A stretch of DNA of 43,987 nt from CAYPGJ01 sp964638515 (GCA_964638515.1 CAZWZL010000025.1:1-43987), one strand, 5' to 3'; positions 24,178-33,581 are shown, counted from the first letter of the stretch. Notes: generated from the sequence alone by a model not told the origin. Translations and numbers: made by a program.

Positions 24178-25092
24178 TCACTCAGGCGAGCCCGAGGCCA
24201 ACCCAAGCGCCTTCCGCTTCGCCTCCCACTCCGCCTGCTCGCGCTTGTTCGTCGTCTCCAGGTGCGCCTTCCCCGCACGCAGCGCCTCCACCTCCAGCCG
24301 CGTCAGCCGCACCGACTCCTGCTCGAAGTCCCGAAACGCCTCGATCGTGTGCGGAACCATCGGCGCAATCAGCGCGTGCATCGCGCACGCAAAGTCCCGG
24401 ATCTCCTGCTGCGCGTGCGCATCCATCCGCAGCGACAAAAACCGCAGCAAATTGTGCAGGTCGATCTTCCAGTACCACTCCGTGTACAAGCTCTGCGGCA
24501 GCGCGATCCGCGCAAGCTCCCGCGCCAACCCCTGCTCCACCAGCCGGTTGTACCGCTGGTACAGCCCCTCCGCGTCCTCCAGCAGCGCGAGAAACTCGCC
24601 CGCCGTCGACGCGTCCAGCAGCTCGTCCCGACCCTGACGATTCGTCGCGCTCTGCTTGCGCACCGAGTCCTCGCTCGGCCTGAAAAACCGGTCCGGCATC
24701 ACCGAATACCGCCCCGAATACTCGTTCACGTTCGCCGTCCGATGCCGGATCCACTGCCGCGCCACGAAGATCGGCATCGCACAATGGAACTTGAACTCCA
24801 CCATCTCGAACGGCGTCGTGTGCCGGTGCCGCAGCAAATACCGGATCAACGCCCGATCGTCCGACACCGCCTTCGTCCCCGCCCCATACGACACTCGCGC
24901 CGCCTGCACGATCGCCGCGTCCGCCGTCTGCCCCCTCGGCGCCAGCCTCGGCATCACATCCAAAAGCGCCACGAACCCGTGCTCATGCACCCGGATCTCC
25001 CGCCTCGCGTCCCCATCCATCAAATCCACAAACGGAGCATCCGCGTCAGGCGGCGTGCGGCGGACGTCGTGGTCGTGCGCGGTCATGGGCAT
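24178..25092 (-). CDS. thyX: Flavin-dependent thymidylate synthase ThyX, 304 aa
   Basis: ThyX makes dTMP from dUMP using FAD, NADPH and methylene-tetrahydrofolate, replacing ThyA. The diagnostic ThyX motif RHRx7S is intact: Arg116-His117-Arg118 and Ser126 in RHRTANVNEYS. Other family segments are HTTPFEMVEFKFHCAMPIFVARQ ahead of the motif (residues 91 on) and WYWKIDLHNLLRFLSLRMD near residue 205, which binds nucleotide and flavin. The N-terminal 25 residues and the Lys/Glu-rich C-terminal 30 extend past the core. Two close starts compete (25092 and 25086). It is probably co-transcribed with the PfkB kinase gene 90 bases upstream and the zinc-ribbon genes downstream. Confidence 0.95.
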   Translation of the reverse strand: MPMTAHDHDVRRTPPDADAPFVDLMDGDARREIRVHEHGFVALLDVMPRLAPRGQTADAAIVQAARVSYGAGTKAVSDDRALIRYLLRHRHTTPFEMVEFKFHCAMPIFVARQWIRHRTANVNEYSGRYSVMPDRFFRPSEDSVRKQSATNRQGRDELLDASTAGEFLALLEDAEGLYQRYNRLVEQGLARELARIALPQSLYTEWYWKIDLHNLLRFLSLRMDAHAQQEIRDFACAMHALIAPMVPHTIEAFRDFEQESVRLTRLEVEALRAGKAHLETTNKREQAEWEAKRKALGLASGSPE

Positions 25093-25182
25093 CTTCGCAG
25101 TGTCGGATTCTGCGCGTCGTCGATCAACTTCCCGACACGCGCCGCAAGCTTGTCCCCATTACGACATCCACCGACAACTTGT

Positions 25183-26118
25183 TCACACCCGAACCATCCG
25201 CCCGAACTCCTTCGTCCTCGCGGCCAGCTCCTCCTTCTTCAGCCGCGCCAGCCGGTCCAGCGAAAAACTCTCGATCGTGAACGACGCGATCAGCGTCCCC
25301 GCCGAGAGCGCCGTCTGCACCCCCTCCAGCGCGCCCACCTCCTCCCGCGTCCACGCCCGCGACATCGGGTGCGCCGCCGCGATCGACCCCATCATCCCAC
25401 CCGCGAACGAGTCCCCCGCCCCCGTCGGGTCCACCACCCGCTCACACGGAAACGCCGGTAGCGCCGCCAACCCGTCCCGATGCACCAGCACGCAACCGTG
25501 CTCGCCCTTCTTGATCACCGCGAACCTCGGCCCCATGTCCAGGATCGCCCTCCCCGCCGTGATCGGGTTCCGCTTCCCCGTCAGCTGTCGCGCCTCGCTG
25601 TCATTCAGCACCAGCCCGTCAATCCGCTTCAGCAGCGTCTTCAAATCCGCGTTCGCCGTGTCGATCCACAAGTCCATCGTGTCCGCCACGGCCAGCAGGT
25701 GATCCGGGAAATGATTCAGCAAATCCCGCTGCACCGCCGGGTGCGTGTTCGCCAGGAACACGAACCGCGAGTCCCGGTACACCTGCGGCGGCGTCGGCGG
25801 CGCCTCCGTCAAAACCCCCAGGTGCGTGTACAGCGTCTCCCGAACATTCATGTCCTCGTGGTACTTCCCGCCCCACGCGAACGTCTTCGAATCCTTGCGT
25901 AACTCCAGCCCCTCCACGCACACGTTCGGAAATCGCTGCAGCGTCGAATGGTGGTCCGGCGGAAAGTCCCCACCCACCGCCGCCACGATCCGCACCGGCG
26001 TGAAGAACGACGCCGCGGCCGCGAAATACGTGCAGCTCCCCCCCAGCACGGCGTCCGCCCGCCCCGTCGAGGTCTCCACCGTGTCGATCCCAACCGTTCC
26101 CGTCACGATCAATGGCAT
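25183..26118 (-). CDS. PfkB-family carbohydrate/nucleoside kinase, 311 aa
   Basis: A ribokinase-fold sugar or nucleoside kinase. The N-terminal strand MPLIVTGTVGIDTVET and the LGGSCTYFAAAASFF segment form the substrate lid and nucleotide start. The C-terminal signature DPTGAGDSFAGGMMG contains the catalytic Asp and the anion hole. The middle part (LVLNDSEARQLTG) matches the second PfkB motif. The length is standard. The substrate is uncertain; adenosine, ribose and fructose phosphates are the usual options. The ATG at 26116-26118 is the family-consistent start. It leads a minus-strand string with thyX and two membrane proteins. Confidence 0.9.
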   Translation of the reverse strand: MPLIVTGTVGIDTVETSTGRADAVLGGSCTYFAAAASFFTPVRIVAAVGGDFPPDHHSTLQRFPNVCVEGLELRKDSKTFAWGGKYHEDMNVRETLYTHLGVLTEAPPTPPQVYRDSRFVFLANTHPAVQRDLLNHFPDHLLAVADTMDLWIDTANADLKTLLKRIDGLVLNDSEARQLTGKRNPITAGRAILDMGPRFAVIKKGEHGCVLVHRDGLAALPAFPCERVVDPTGAGDSFAGGMMGSIAAAHPMSRAWTREEVGALEGVQTALSAGTLIASFTIESFSLDRLARLKKEELAARTKEFGRMVRV

Positions 26119-26341
26119 GAACAGAGTGTAGTGGCCCGCGCCCCGCGCGCATCCCCGCAGCCCCCACGCGATTTCTGCAGTCCCGCGCCCCGGCGGCGAC
26201 GCCGGACTCCCCGCGGATCAAACGCGCCTCTACAACCATTCCGGCATTGTCTCGCCGCGCATCACCGCGAAGTCCGTTGATCTGAGGGGCTGATCACGCC
26301 GTCGGTAGGGGGAGAGCCGTGCCTGCTACCCTCCCCCTCCC

Positions 26342-28063
26342 ATGTCCGCATCCGACAACCTCATCGTCACACGCTTCGCCCCCTCCCCCACGGGCCACCT
26401 CCACATCGGAGGCGCACGCACCGCCCTCTTCTGCTGGGCCTTCGCTCGCAACAAACGCGGCCGATTCCTCATGCGCATCGAGGACACCGATCAGGCCCGC
26501 TCCTCCGAAGCCTCCGCCCGCGGCATTCTCGCCGACCTCGCATGGCTCGGCATCGACTGGGACGAGGGCCCGACCCTCCGCAACGAGGACCGCCTGCCCG
26601 GCGGCGCGCACCTCGAGCCCGGCCCCATCGGCGCCGACCCGCGCAACGTCGGCCCCTTCTTCCAAAGCCGACGCATCGACATCTACAACGAAGTCATCCA
26701 GAAGCTCCTCGACTCCGAGCAGGCCTACGCCGCCTTCGAAACCCCCGCCGAACTCGACGCCAAACGCAAGCTCGCCACCGCCGGCGGCAAGCCCTACCGC
26801 TACGACCGCGCCGCCCTCAACGTCCCCAAAGACCAGCGCGACGCCCGCGTCAACGCCGGCGAGCCCCACGTCGTCCGATTCAAGGCGCCGCCCGACGAGA
26901 TCGTCATCAACGACGTCGTTCTCGGCGAAGTCCGCGTCTCCGGCGATGAGCTCGACGACTTCGTCATCCGCAAAACCGACGGCTACCCGACGTACCACCT
27001 CGGCGTCGTCGTCGACGATCAACTGATGGGCTGCACCCACGTGCTCCGCGGGCAGGAACACCTCTACAACACCCCAAAGCACGTCGCGCTCCAGAAGGCC
27101 CTGGGCTACAACATCCCCGCCTTCGCCCACATGCCACTCATCTTCAACGAGTCCGGCGCCAAGATGTCCAAGCGCGAGCGCGACCAGACCGCCCGCAAGG
27201 CCGTCAAGGACAAGGCCATCACCCACTCCCCCCTCCCCAACGTCGAGGGGCTCGACGAAGCCACGTTCCAATCCTGGATCAAGGACTCCGCCCGCCAGCT
27301 CGAAACCAACGCGCTCGAAGCGCTCGCCACGCACCTGGGCCTCACCCTGCCCGAAGTCAGCGTCGACGACTTCCGCCGCGCCGGCTACCTCCCCGAAGTC
27401 ATCACCAACTTCATCTCGCTCCTGGGCTGGTCCCCCCCCGGCGAGGCGGGCGAGAACATCGAGAAGTTCGACCTCGCCTTCCTCGAACAGTGGATCGCGC
27501 TCGAACGCATCGGCAAGTCCAACGCCCGCTTCGATCGAAAGAAGCTCCTCTCCTTCAACACCGACGCCATCAACGCCATGTCCGACGCCGAGTTCGAACG
27601 CCGCTGGCGCGCGTGGTGCTCCCTCTACTCCAAGCCCACGCTCGACGTCGGACCCGAGCGATTCCACGCGCTCGCCGCCGCGCTCCGCCCGCGATCCAAG
27701 ACCCTCAAGGACGCCGCCGACGGCGCGGCCTTCGCCCTCATCCACGACGACGCCGTCGTCTTCGACGCCAAAGCCGTCGACAAGACGCTCAAGGCCAACA
27801 ACGCCGAAGGCCTCCACGTCCTGCGCGATCTACGCGATCGAATCTCCCACACCCACACACTCGACGCGCCCGCCGCACACGCCCTTATCGAGGCCTACGC
27901 CGCCGAGAAATCCCTCGGCCTCGGCAAAGTCGCACAACCCCTCCGCGTCGCCCTCACCGGCTCCACCGTCAGCCCGCCCATCGACGCCACCCTGGCCATC
28001 CTCGCCAAGCACAGCGTCCTCCGACGCATCGACCGCTGCCTCGAAATGCACCCGGCGCACTGA
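26342..28063 (+). CDS. gltX: Glutamyl-tRNA synthetase, 573 aa
   Basis: A class I synthetase that charges tRNA-Glu. The HIGH-like motif HIGG is at residues 21-24 in RFAPSPTGHLHIGGARTAL. The KMSKS-like motif is KMSKR, starting at Lys274. FLMRIEDTDQARS and YPTYHLGVVVDDQLMG are GluRS/GlnRS landmarks, and the size and C-terminal anticodon-binding region fit bacterial GluRS. It is longer than the usual 470-500 residues: an extra acidic segment follows WLGIDWDEGP (about residues 80-110), and a second insertion of about 70 residues follows the KMSKS region. The start is the only ATG placing the catalytic fold at residue 8. The gene is followed by a convergent gene only six bases away. Confidence 0.95.
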   Translation: MSASDNLIVTRFAPSPTGHLHIGGARTALFCWAFARNKRGRFLMRIEDTDQARSSEASARGILADLAWLGIDWDEGPTLRNEDRLPGGAHLEPGPIGADPRNVGPFFQSRRIDIYNEVIQKLLDSEQAYAAFETPAELDAKRKLATAGGKPYRYDRAALNVPKDQRDARVNAGEPHVVRFKAPPDEIVINDVVLGEVRVSGDELDDFVIRKTDGYPTYHLGVVVDDQLMGCTHVLRGQEHLYNTPKHVALQKALGYNIPAFAHMPLIFNESGAKMSKRERDQTARKAVKDKAITHSPLPNVEGLDEATFQSWIKDSARQLETNALEALATHLGLTLPEVSVDDFRRAGYLPEVITNFISLLGWSPPGEAGENIEKFDLAFLEQWIALERIGKSNARFDRKKLLSFNTDAINAMSDAEFERRWRAWCSLYSKPTLDVGPERFHALAAALRPRSKTLKDAADGAAFALIHDDAVVFDAKAVDKTLKANNAEGLHVLRDLRDRISHTHTLDAPAAHALIEAYAAEKSLGLGKVAQPLRVALTGSTVSPPIDATLAILAKHSVLRRIDRCLEMHPAH

Positions 28064-28069
28064 GCAGGC

Positions 28070-29656
28070 TCAACAGACAAGCCCGAAGTTCGACAGCACG
28101 AGGTTCAGGTCGGCGAAGTTCACCACGCCGTCCCCGTTCGTGTCCCCGAACAGGAACAGCCCTGTCTGCCCGAAGTTCGACAGGATCTGGTTCAGGTCGT
28201 TGAAATTCACCTTCCGGTCCCACGTCCCATCTCCCGGGCAATACCCCAGCGTCCCGGTCTGCGAGATGTTCTGCGCGAAGATGTCCCCCGACGGGTCGTT
28301 CCGCGTGTCCCCCTCCCAGCCCACCCGAAGCATCCCGTTGGCCGCGAGCGCCGGCGCGATCCGAAATCTCGCCCCCGTGGTCGGGCTCAGACGCACAGGG
28401 CTCGCACCCCACACGCCCACGCCCAACGAATTCACCCGCCACGCGAACACCGTCGAGTGGTTCGACCCGAAAGTAGTCCGCGTCCACGCCGTCATCACGC
28501 CCCCGTCCGGCGTTCCAAAACTCCTCGGCGCGGACACAGCGTCCTGCGACCGTGCGGAAAGCGCCACGCCCGCTTCCGTCAGCAGCCGAGATCCCCCCGC
28601 GCTGATCCGCTGCGCCCCGAGGTTGAACTCGCCCTGCACCGCGTCCGTCCATCGAAACACCACCATCACCTCGTTGCTCGCGCCGTCCAGCGAGATCGCC
28701 GGGTCCAGCTCCTGCTGCGCCGCCGTCACCGACACCTGCACGCCCCCCTGCGCCCACGCCTGCAAGCCCCCGGTGTCCACGCGCTGCACCCAGCAGTCAA
28801 ACAACCCGTTCCGCGTGTCGTGCCACGCGTACACCGCCCCCCCCGCCCCGTCCGAAACAACCCTGGGCCGATGCGCAATCGGCACGCTCGTCGTCGACAG
28901 GATCGTCGGCGACACCGCGTTCCACATCGGGAACCCCGCGTCCGTGAACTTCTGCGTGTGCACGTGCCGAGGCGACTGAAACGTCGTCGTGTCCTTCACC
29001 CAGGCCACGATCACGCTCCCGTTGTCCGACGCCGTCATCTCCGCAAACGCCGGGCTCTCACCCGCAAAGATCGTCAGCAATACCCCGTCCGGCGCAAGCT
29101 GCTTCTGTCCCGACGCGTTCAGTCGCTGCATGTACAGCCCCCGCGTCGCCGCCGCGCCAAGCCTCGGCCACACCACCACGTAATCCCCCGTGCTCGTCTG
29201 CACCACCCGCGGGTCCGGCTCGAAATCATCGTTCGCCGAGATCGTCACACCGTCCGCCCCCCACAGAAACTGCCCGCTCGCCGACACGCGATACGCGTAA
29301 ATGTCCCGATCGCTCCCCGCCCGCGTGTCGTTGAACACCATCACGCACGCCCCGCTCGAATCCACCATCAGGTCCCAGTCGTTCAGCGACGTGCTCTGCG
29401 CGTGCGCCGACACCACAAGCCCGTTGTGCGCGAACGTCTCGTTCCCCAGAAAATCAACGCGCTGCACCCGTGCCTGGTACGACCCCGTCGTGTTGTCGAA
29501 CCACCCGAACCACACCGACCCGTCCGGCCCCGACGCAGACTTCACCACGCTCTGCGCGCCGCTCGCCTCACCGATCGGCAGGTTCACATCCGGGTCGCTC
29601 GGCCACAACCCAAGCGAAGCGGACACCACAAACGTCACTGCAAGGCTCATCAGCAT
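28070..29656 (-). CDS. Secreted repeat (propeller-like) protein with dockerin-like C-terminal pair, 528 aa
   Basis: A large exported protein. MLMSLAVTFVVSASLG is the signal peptide, and GGAGGAG lies six bases before the ATG at 29654-29656. Residues about 60-450 contain about seven degenerate blocks of roughly 50 residues, each with a pattern like QRxxxxGxxxWxxxGVxxS, a polar stretch, then GxxxVVW: a beta-propeller-like array. The end has two EF-hand-like loops, DGTWDRKVNFNDLNQIL and DTNGDGVVNFADLNLVL, each followed by SNFG, a dockerin-like calcium-binding pair common in Planctomycetes. It would dock to a partner or surface with calcium, but no cohesin is in the window. Upstream, the same frame runs on without a stop into the damaged DUF486 gene. 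Confidence 0.82.
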   Translation of the reverse strand: MLMSLAVTFVVSASLGLWPSDPDVNLPIGEASGAQSVVKSASGPDGSVWFGWFDNTTGSYQARVQRVDFLGNETFAHNGLVVSAHAQSTSLNDWDLMVDSSGACVMVFNDTRAGSDRDIYAYRVSASGQFLWGADGVTISANDDFEPDPRVVQTSTGDYVVVWPRLGAAATRGLYMQRLNASGQKQLAPDGVLLTIFAGESPAFAEMTASDNGSVIVAWVKDTTTFQSPRHVHTQKFTDAGFPMWNAVSPTILSTTSVPIAHRPRVVSDGAGGAVYAWHDTRNGLFDCWVQRVDTGGLQAWAQGGVQVSVTAAQQELDPAISLDGASNEVMVVFRWTDAVQGEFNLGAQRISAGGSRLLTEAGVALSARSQDAVSAPRSFGTPDGGVMTAWTRTTFGSNHSTVFAWRVNSLGVGVWGASPVRLSPTTGARFRIAPALAANGMLRVGWEGDTRNDPSGDIFAQNISQTGTLGYCPGDGTWDRKVNFNDLNQILSNFGQTGLFLFGDTNGDGVVNFADLNLVLSNFGLVC

Positions 29657-29758
29657 GACAGGCTCCTCCGATCGAATCGGCGCCCCAACTCTCCCGCGCT
29701 CCCCGCCCAAACGCAACAAAAACTCCACCGATTCGCCTCTAGGCGTCGCCAGCGGCGC

Positions 29759-30104
29759 CCCACGCCCCGCCATCGCCACAACCACCGCCGCAAAGAACAG
29801 CCCCATCGCCGCCATCTCATCGACCCGCAGCCGCTCCCTCAGCACCACGCTCGAAAACGCAAAGTACACGAGCAGCGTGATCGCCTTCTGCAGAATCTTC
29901 AGCTGCGGCGCCGACAGCGGACCCCCCGAAATCCACGTGCCCCAGCCGGTTCGCCGGCGCCTGCAGAATGTGCTCCGGCAACGCGATCATCCAACGCACC
30001 CCGATCGCCATCACCAGCGGCCACGCCTTCTGCTTGAGGTGGTAATACCACGCAAACGTCATGAACGTGTTCGAGGCCAGCAGTGGCAGCACCGTCACAA
30101 TCAC
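29759..30104 (-). pseudogene. DUF486 (DMT-like) membrane protein, frameshifted at a G6 run
   Basis: The two halves of a DUF486 four-helix membrane protein lie in different frames. The first half reads VTVLPLLASNTFMTFAWYYHL, then LPEHILQAPANRLGH, then DFGG. The second half reads GPLSAPQLKILQKAITLLVYF, then FSSVVLRERLRVDEMAAMGLF. The frame changes at six G residues on the coding strand (plus-strand C run 29922-29927): one G fewer restores the whole family sequence. I chose the GTG at 30102-30104 as start; GGAAAGGA lies upstream at long spacing. The end is approximate because the second frame has no stop before the downstream dockerin gene. Mutation, sequencing error in the homopolymer, or programmed +1 shifting are all possible. 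Confidence 0.7.
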
Positions 30105-30135
30105 GCGCGTCGTGGCTTGTCCTTTCCGCCCATGC

Positions 30136-30156
30136 AAAAGCCCGCATGGAGCGGGC
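30136..30156 (-). terminator. Terminator after ilvE
   Basis: On the minus strand GCCCGC and GCGGGC pair around a five-base loop, and four U residues follow (A run at 30136-30139). It lies about 35 bases after the ilvE stop, so DUF486 should be transcribed separately. Confidence 0.6.
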
Positions 30157-30190
30157 CGCATGGAACGCACGCAGGATGCCCGAGCCCCGT

Positions 30191-31126
30191 TCAGTTCTCC
30201 GGCGCGCCCTTCGACACGATGTCACGGAACGCCCCGCGAAGCCTCGCCGTCACCGCGCCCTCCTTGCCCGTGCCCAGCCGAACATCGTCCACCTGCGTCA
30301 CCGCGATGATCTCCGCCGCCGTGCCCGTCAGGAACACCTCCTCGGCGCCTTTCACGTCCTCGATCCGCAATCGCTTCTCCTCGAGCGCCACCCCCGCCTT
30401 CGGGCACAGCTCCTTGATCACAAACGCCCGCGTGATCCCGTCCAGCATCCCCACGTCCAGCGGGCTCGTGAACACCTTCCCGCCCTTCACCACGAACAGA
30501 TTGTCCCCCGTGCACTCGCCCACAAACCCGTCCACCGACAGCATGATCGCCTCGAGGCACCCCGCGTCGATCGCCTCAACCTTCGCCAGAATGTTGTTCA
30601 GGTAGTTCAGCGACTTCAGCGACGGATCAAGGCACGCCGTCGGCGTCCTCGGCCGCTTCGCCACGATCACCTTCATCCCCTCCTTGTACATCTCCGGCGG
30701 ATACAGCGCGATCTGGTCCGCGATGCAGATCACCGACGCCTTCGGGCACTTGAACGGATTCAGCCCCAACGTCCCCACGCCGCGCGTCACCAGCAGCCGG
30801 ATATACCCGTCCGTGATCCCGTTCGCCTCGATGCAACGACGCATCATCGTCGTCATCTCGTTCCGCGAGATCGGAACCTCGATCCGCAACCGCTCGCAGT
30901 TCCGGTAGATCCGCTCCAGGTGCGAGGCGCACTTGAAGATCCGGCCGTCATACACCCGGATCCCCTCGAAGCACCCGTCCCCGTACAGCAGCCCGTGGTC
31001 GTACACCGACACCTTCGCCTGCGACTTCGGCAGCAACTCCCCGTCGATCCACACGAACGGACGATCCGTCGCCGCTATCCCAGGGCTCGTCGAGGCGGCG
31101 GGGCGTCCGGTGTTGATTGTCGTCAT
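30191..31126 (-). CDS. ilvE: Branched-chain amino acid aminotransferase (class IV), 311 aa
   Basis: A PLP-dependent class IV aminotransferase, the last step in Leu, Ile and Val synthesis. The catalytic Lys is in LKSLNYLNNILAK at Lys171. VSVYDHGLLYGDGCFEGIRVYDG (residues 39-61) and the phosphate-binding LTGTAAEIIAVTQVD near residue 270 match BCAT. The ATG at 31124-31126 has GGAG upstream and puts the family-consistent IDGELLPK segment near residue 28; two ATGs further upstream are also possible. D-amino-acid aminotransferase and aminodeoxychorismate lyase share the fold, but the SLKSLNYLNN motif points to BCAT. A hairpin terminator follows. Confidence 0.93.
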   Translation of the reverse strand: MTTINTGRPAASTSPGIAATDRPFVWIDGELLPKSQAKVSVYDHGLLYGDGCFEGIRVYDGRIFKCASHLERIYRNCERLRIEVPISRNEMTTMMRRCIEANGITDGYIRLLVTRGVGTLGLNPFKCPKASVICIADQIALYPPEMYKEGMKVIVAKRPRTPTACLDPSLKSLNYLNNILAKVEAIDAGCLEAIMLSVDGFVGECTGDNLFVVKGGKVFTSPLDVGMLDGITRAFVIKELCPKAGVALEEKRLRIEDVKGAEEVFLTGTAAEIIAVTQVDDVRLGTGKEGAVTARLRGAFRDIVSKGAPEN

Positions 31127-31338
31127 GCTGCGCTCCGTCTTGCTGGCAAACTCGCTCGCGTCGAACACGGGTCCGACTCCCGGCATCATAGCGGCCGAGC
31201 CACACACGACCCGCCGCGAACGCCCTTCTCCGCCCGCCCTCGCGCGCTCCGCACACAACATTGTGTGCCTCGGCCCGCGCCGCGTCCCGCATGAGGCGCC
31301 CGCCCTCTCCTACTCACCATCCCCCGTCCAGGTTCGCC

Positions 31339-33420
31339 CTACGCGCGACGCTCCGCGCCCAATCGCTCCCCACACCGCGCCACCAACGCGTCCACCTGCG
31401 CATCCACCTCTTCACGCCGAAGCGTCCGCGCGCGGTCCCGGAACATCAGCCGCAACGTCACCGACTTCTTTCCCGCCCCAAGCTGCTTGCCCCGATACGT
31501 CCCCACGAACGACACGCCCTCCAGCCGCTCCAGCCGCGACGCCCGCACCTCCTGCTCCACACGCGACCACGCCACGCCCTCATCCATCACCAGCGACACG
31601 TCCCGCTCCACCGGCGGATAACTCGCCAGCGCCTCCGCCCGCCCCGACGGCGGGTACATCGCCGCCAGCTCATCCAATCCGATCTCCGCCACCGCCACCG
31701 GGTGCTCCAGGTCAAACCGCGCCCGCGTCGCCTCCGAAACGAGCGCGACATACCCAAGCCGTGTCTCCTCACGACGAATCCCCGCGCACGCCCGACCATC
31801 GATCGCCTCACACCACGAGGGCATCGGCTCCACCTCAATACCCGCGCCCGCACCGCCCATCGCGCGCACCACCCCCTCAATCGCCCCACGCACCAGCCGC
31901 AACGCCACCTGCGCATCCCCCCTCGGCTCCTCAGCCAGCAACGCCAGGTTCCGCCGCTCCACCGTCTTCCCGTCCGCCCCCTCCGCAAACACGGCCCCCA
32001 TCTCGAACAACTTCAGCCCGCCCTCCGGATGATTCTGCGCGTGCCGATTGTCCATCGCGCACTTGAGCAGCGACGGCGCCACGCTCCCACGCAGCGCCGG
32101 CTCGCCCTTCCGCCGCTCCTCATCCACCGCCAGCACCCGCATCCCCCGCGGCATCCAAAGCCCCGCCTCCTCGCGCGACAAAAACGAAAACGTCACCGTC
32201 TCGTAATACCCACGCGCCGTCAGCGCGCCCGCCATCTCACGCACCGCCCGCTCTCGCTCCTGCGGCGGCCTGATGTCCACCATCAAGCTCCCCCGCACTT
32301 CAATGTCATCCAACCCGCGCGCCCGCCCCACCTCCTCGATCAAATCCACCTCGCGCGTCAGGTCCGGCCGGTCCACCGGAATCACACACTCCAGCGCATC
32401 CCCCTTCGCCGTCGCCTCGATGCCGAACCCCGCCAGCATCCTCGGCATCAACCCGTCCGAAATCTCCAACCCCAACAACGCTCGCGCCCGCGCAGGACGC
32501 ATCGACACCACCGTCTTCCCCTTCAATTCCACCCCGTCCTGCGCGCACCCCGACAACACCTTCCCCCCCGTCAACTCCGCGATCAGCCCCGCCAGCCGCG
32601 CGCTCGCCGCCGTCGTCTTCCGGGGGTCCACATACCGCTCGTACCGATGCGACGCGTCCGACCGCAACTGATGCCGCCTCGACGCCCGACGCACCGTCGC
32701 CGGGTCCCACGTCGCCGCCTCCAGCAGCACATCCCGCGTTCCCTCCGTCACGCTCGTGTCGAGCCCGCCCATCACCCCCGCAAGCCCCACGGCCTTCTCC
32801 TCATCCGCCACCACCAACTCATCCCCCTTCAGCTTTCTCTCCTTCTCATCCAGCGTCACCAGCCGCTCCCCCTCAACCGCCCACCGCACCACGACCTTCC
32901 GCCCTCCATTCGACAACTTCGCCATGTCGAACGCGTGCGTCGGATGCCCAAGCTCGAAGAGCACATAGTTCGACGCATCCACCACGTTGTTGATCGCCCG
33001 CTGCCCGATCGCCTCGAGCCGCTCCACCAGCCACGCCGGACTCGCCCCCACCTTCACCCCACGAATCACCCGCGCCGTGAACAACGGACACACGCCCTTC
33101 TCGCGCACCTCCACCGACGTCACACCCCGCGCCGTCTCACCTTCGCCCGCGCCCTCCCGTTCGTGCAGCAACTCCGGGGGCACGCTCGGCCCGACAAACT
33201 CCCGCCCGGTCGCCGCCGCGATCTCCCGCGCCGCCCCCGCATGGCACAGCATGTCCCCCCTGTTCGACGTCACCTCCATGTCCAGCCGAACGTCCCCGCC
33301 CCCGACCTCCTCGCGCGACTCGATCGGAAACCCAACCGCCGTGAGAACGCGGTCCGCCTCCTCGGCGGTCACGTTCCCCGGCTTCAACATCGAATTCACC
33401 CACTTCAGACTCAGCAACAT
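31339..33420 (-). CDS. pheT: Phenylalanyl-tRNA synthetase beta subunit PheT, short form lacking the OB-fold domain, 693 aa
   Basis: The beta subunit of the (alpha-beta)2 phenylalanyl-tRNA synthetase. Present: the N-terminal start MLLSLKWVNSMLKPG, the B3/B4 core with RLDMEVTSNRGDMLCHAGAA, a B5 segment, the long catalytic-like domain, and the C-terminal anticodon-binding FDX-ACB domain from YPPVERDVSLVMDEGV on. The usual beta chain is about 790-800 residues. Here the roughly 100-residue OB-fold tRNA-binding (EMAP-like) insertion that normally follows the first 40 residues is missing: LTAVGFPIESREEVGGGDV runs straight on to the EVTSNRGD segment. No pheS is adjacent; the next 545 bases upstream are non-coding. 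The ATG at 33418-33420 is the family start. Confidence 0.93.
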   Translation of the reverse strand: MLLSLKWVNSMLKPGNVTAEEADRVLTAVGFPIESREEVGGGDVRLDMEVTSNRGDMLCHAGAAREIAAATGREFVGPSVPPELLHEREGAGEGETARGVTSVEVREKGVCPLFTARVIRGVKVGASPAWLVERLEAIGQRAINNVVDASNYVLFELGHPTHAFDMAKLSNGGRKVVVRWAVEGERLVTLDEKERKLKGDELVVADEEKAVGLAGVMGGLDTSVTEGTRDVLLEAATWDPATVRRASRRHQLRSDASHRYERYVDPRKTTAASARLAGLIAELTGGKVLSGCAQDGVELKGKTVVSMRPARARALLGLEISDGLMPRMLAGFGIEATAKGDALECVIPVDRPDLTREVDLIEEVGRARGLDDIEVRGSLMVDIRPPQERERAVREMAGALTARGYYETVTFSFLSREEAGLWMPRGMRVLAVDEERRKGEPALRGSVAPSLLKCAMDNRHAQNHPEGGLKLFEMGAVFAEGADGKTVERRNLALLAEEPRGDAQVALRLVRGAIEGVVRAMGGAGAGIEVEPMPSWCEAIDGRACAGIRREETRLGYVALVSEATRARFDLEHPVAVAEIGLDELAAMYPPSGRAEALASYPPVERDVSLVMDEGVAWSRVEQEVRASRLERLEGVSFVGTYRGKQLGAGKKSVTLRLMFRDRARTLRREEVDAQVDALVARCGERLGAERRA

Positions 33421-33581
33421 GGGGCGAGAGCATACCCCCGGACTCCCCCGGCCACTCCCGAGCGCCCCTCAAACCCCTCGCCCATGGGGATGCGAAAGCA
33501 TGCCGGTGCGCTGTTTCGCAGGCGCCGACAGGCGGGGGCGAATCATCACCACGCGCACATGCGCGCCCCGATCAACCCCTC

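Noticed and set aside
25155..25180. TTGTCCCCA and TTGTTCACA, resembling DnaA boxes, between thyX and the PfkB gene.
   Set aside because: Only two imperfect matches and no AT-rich unwinding region or other origin genes.
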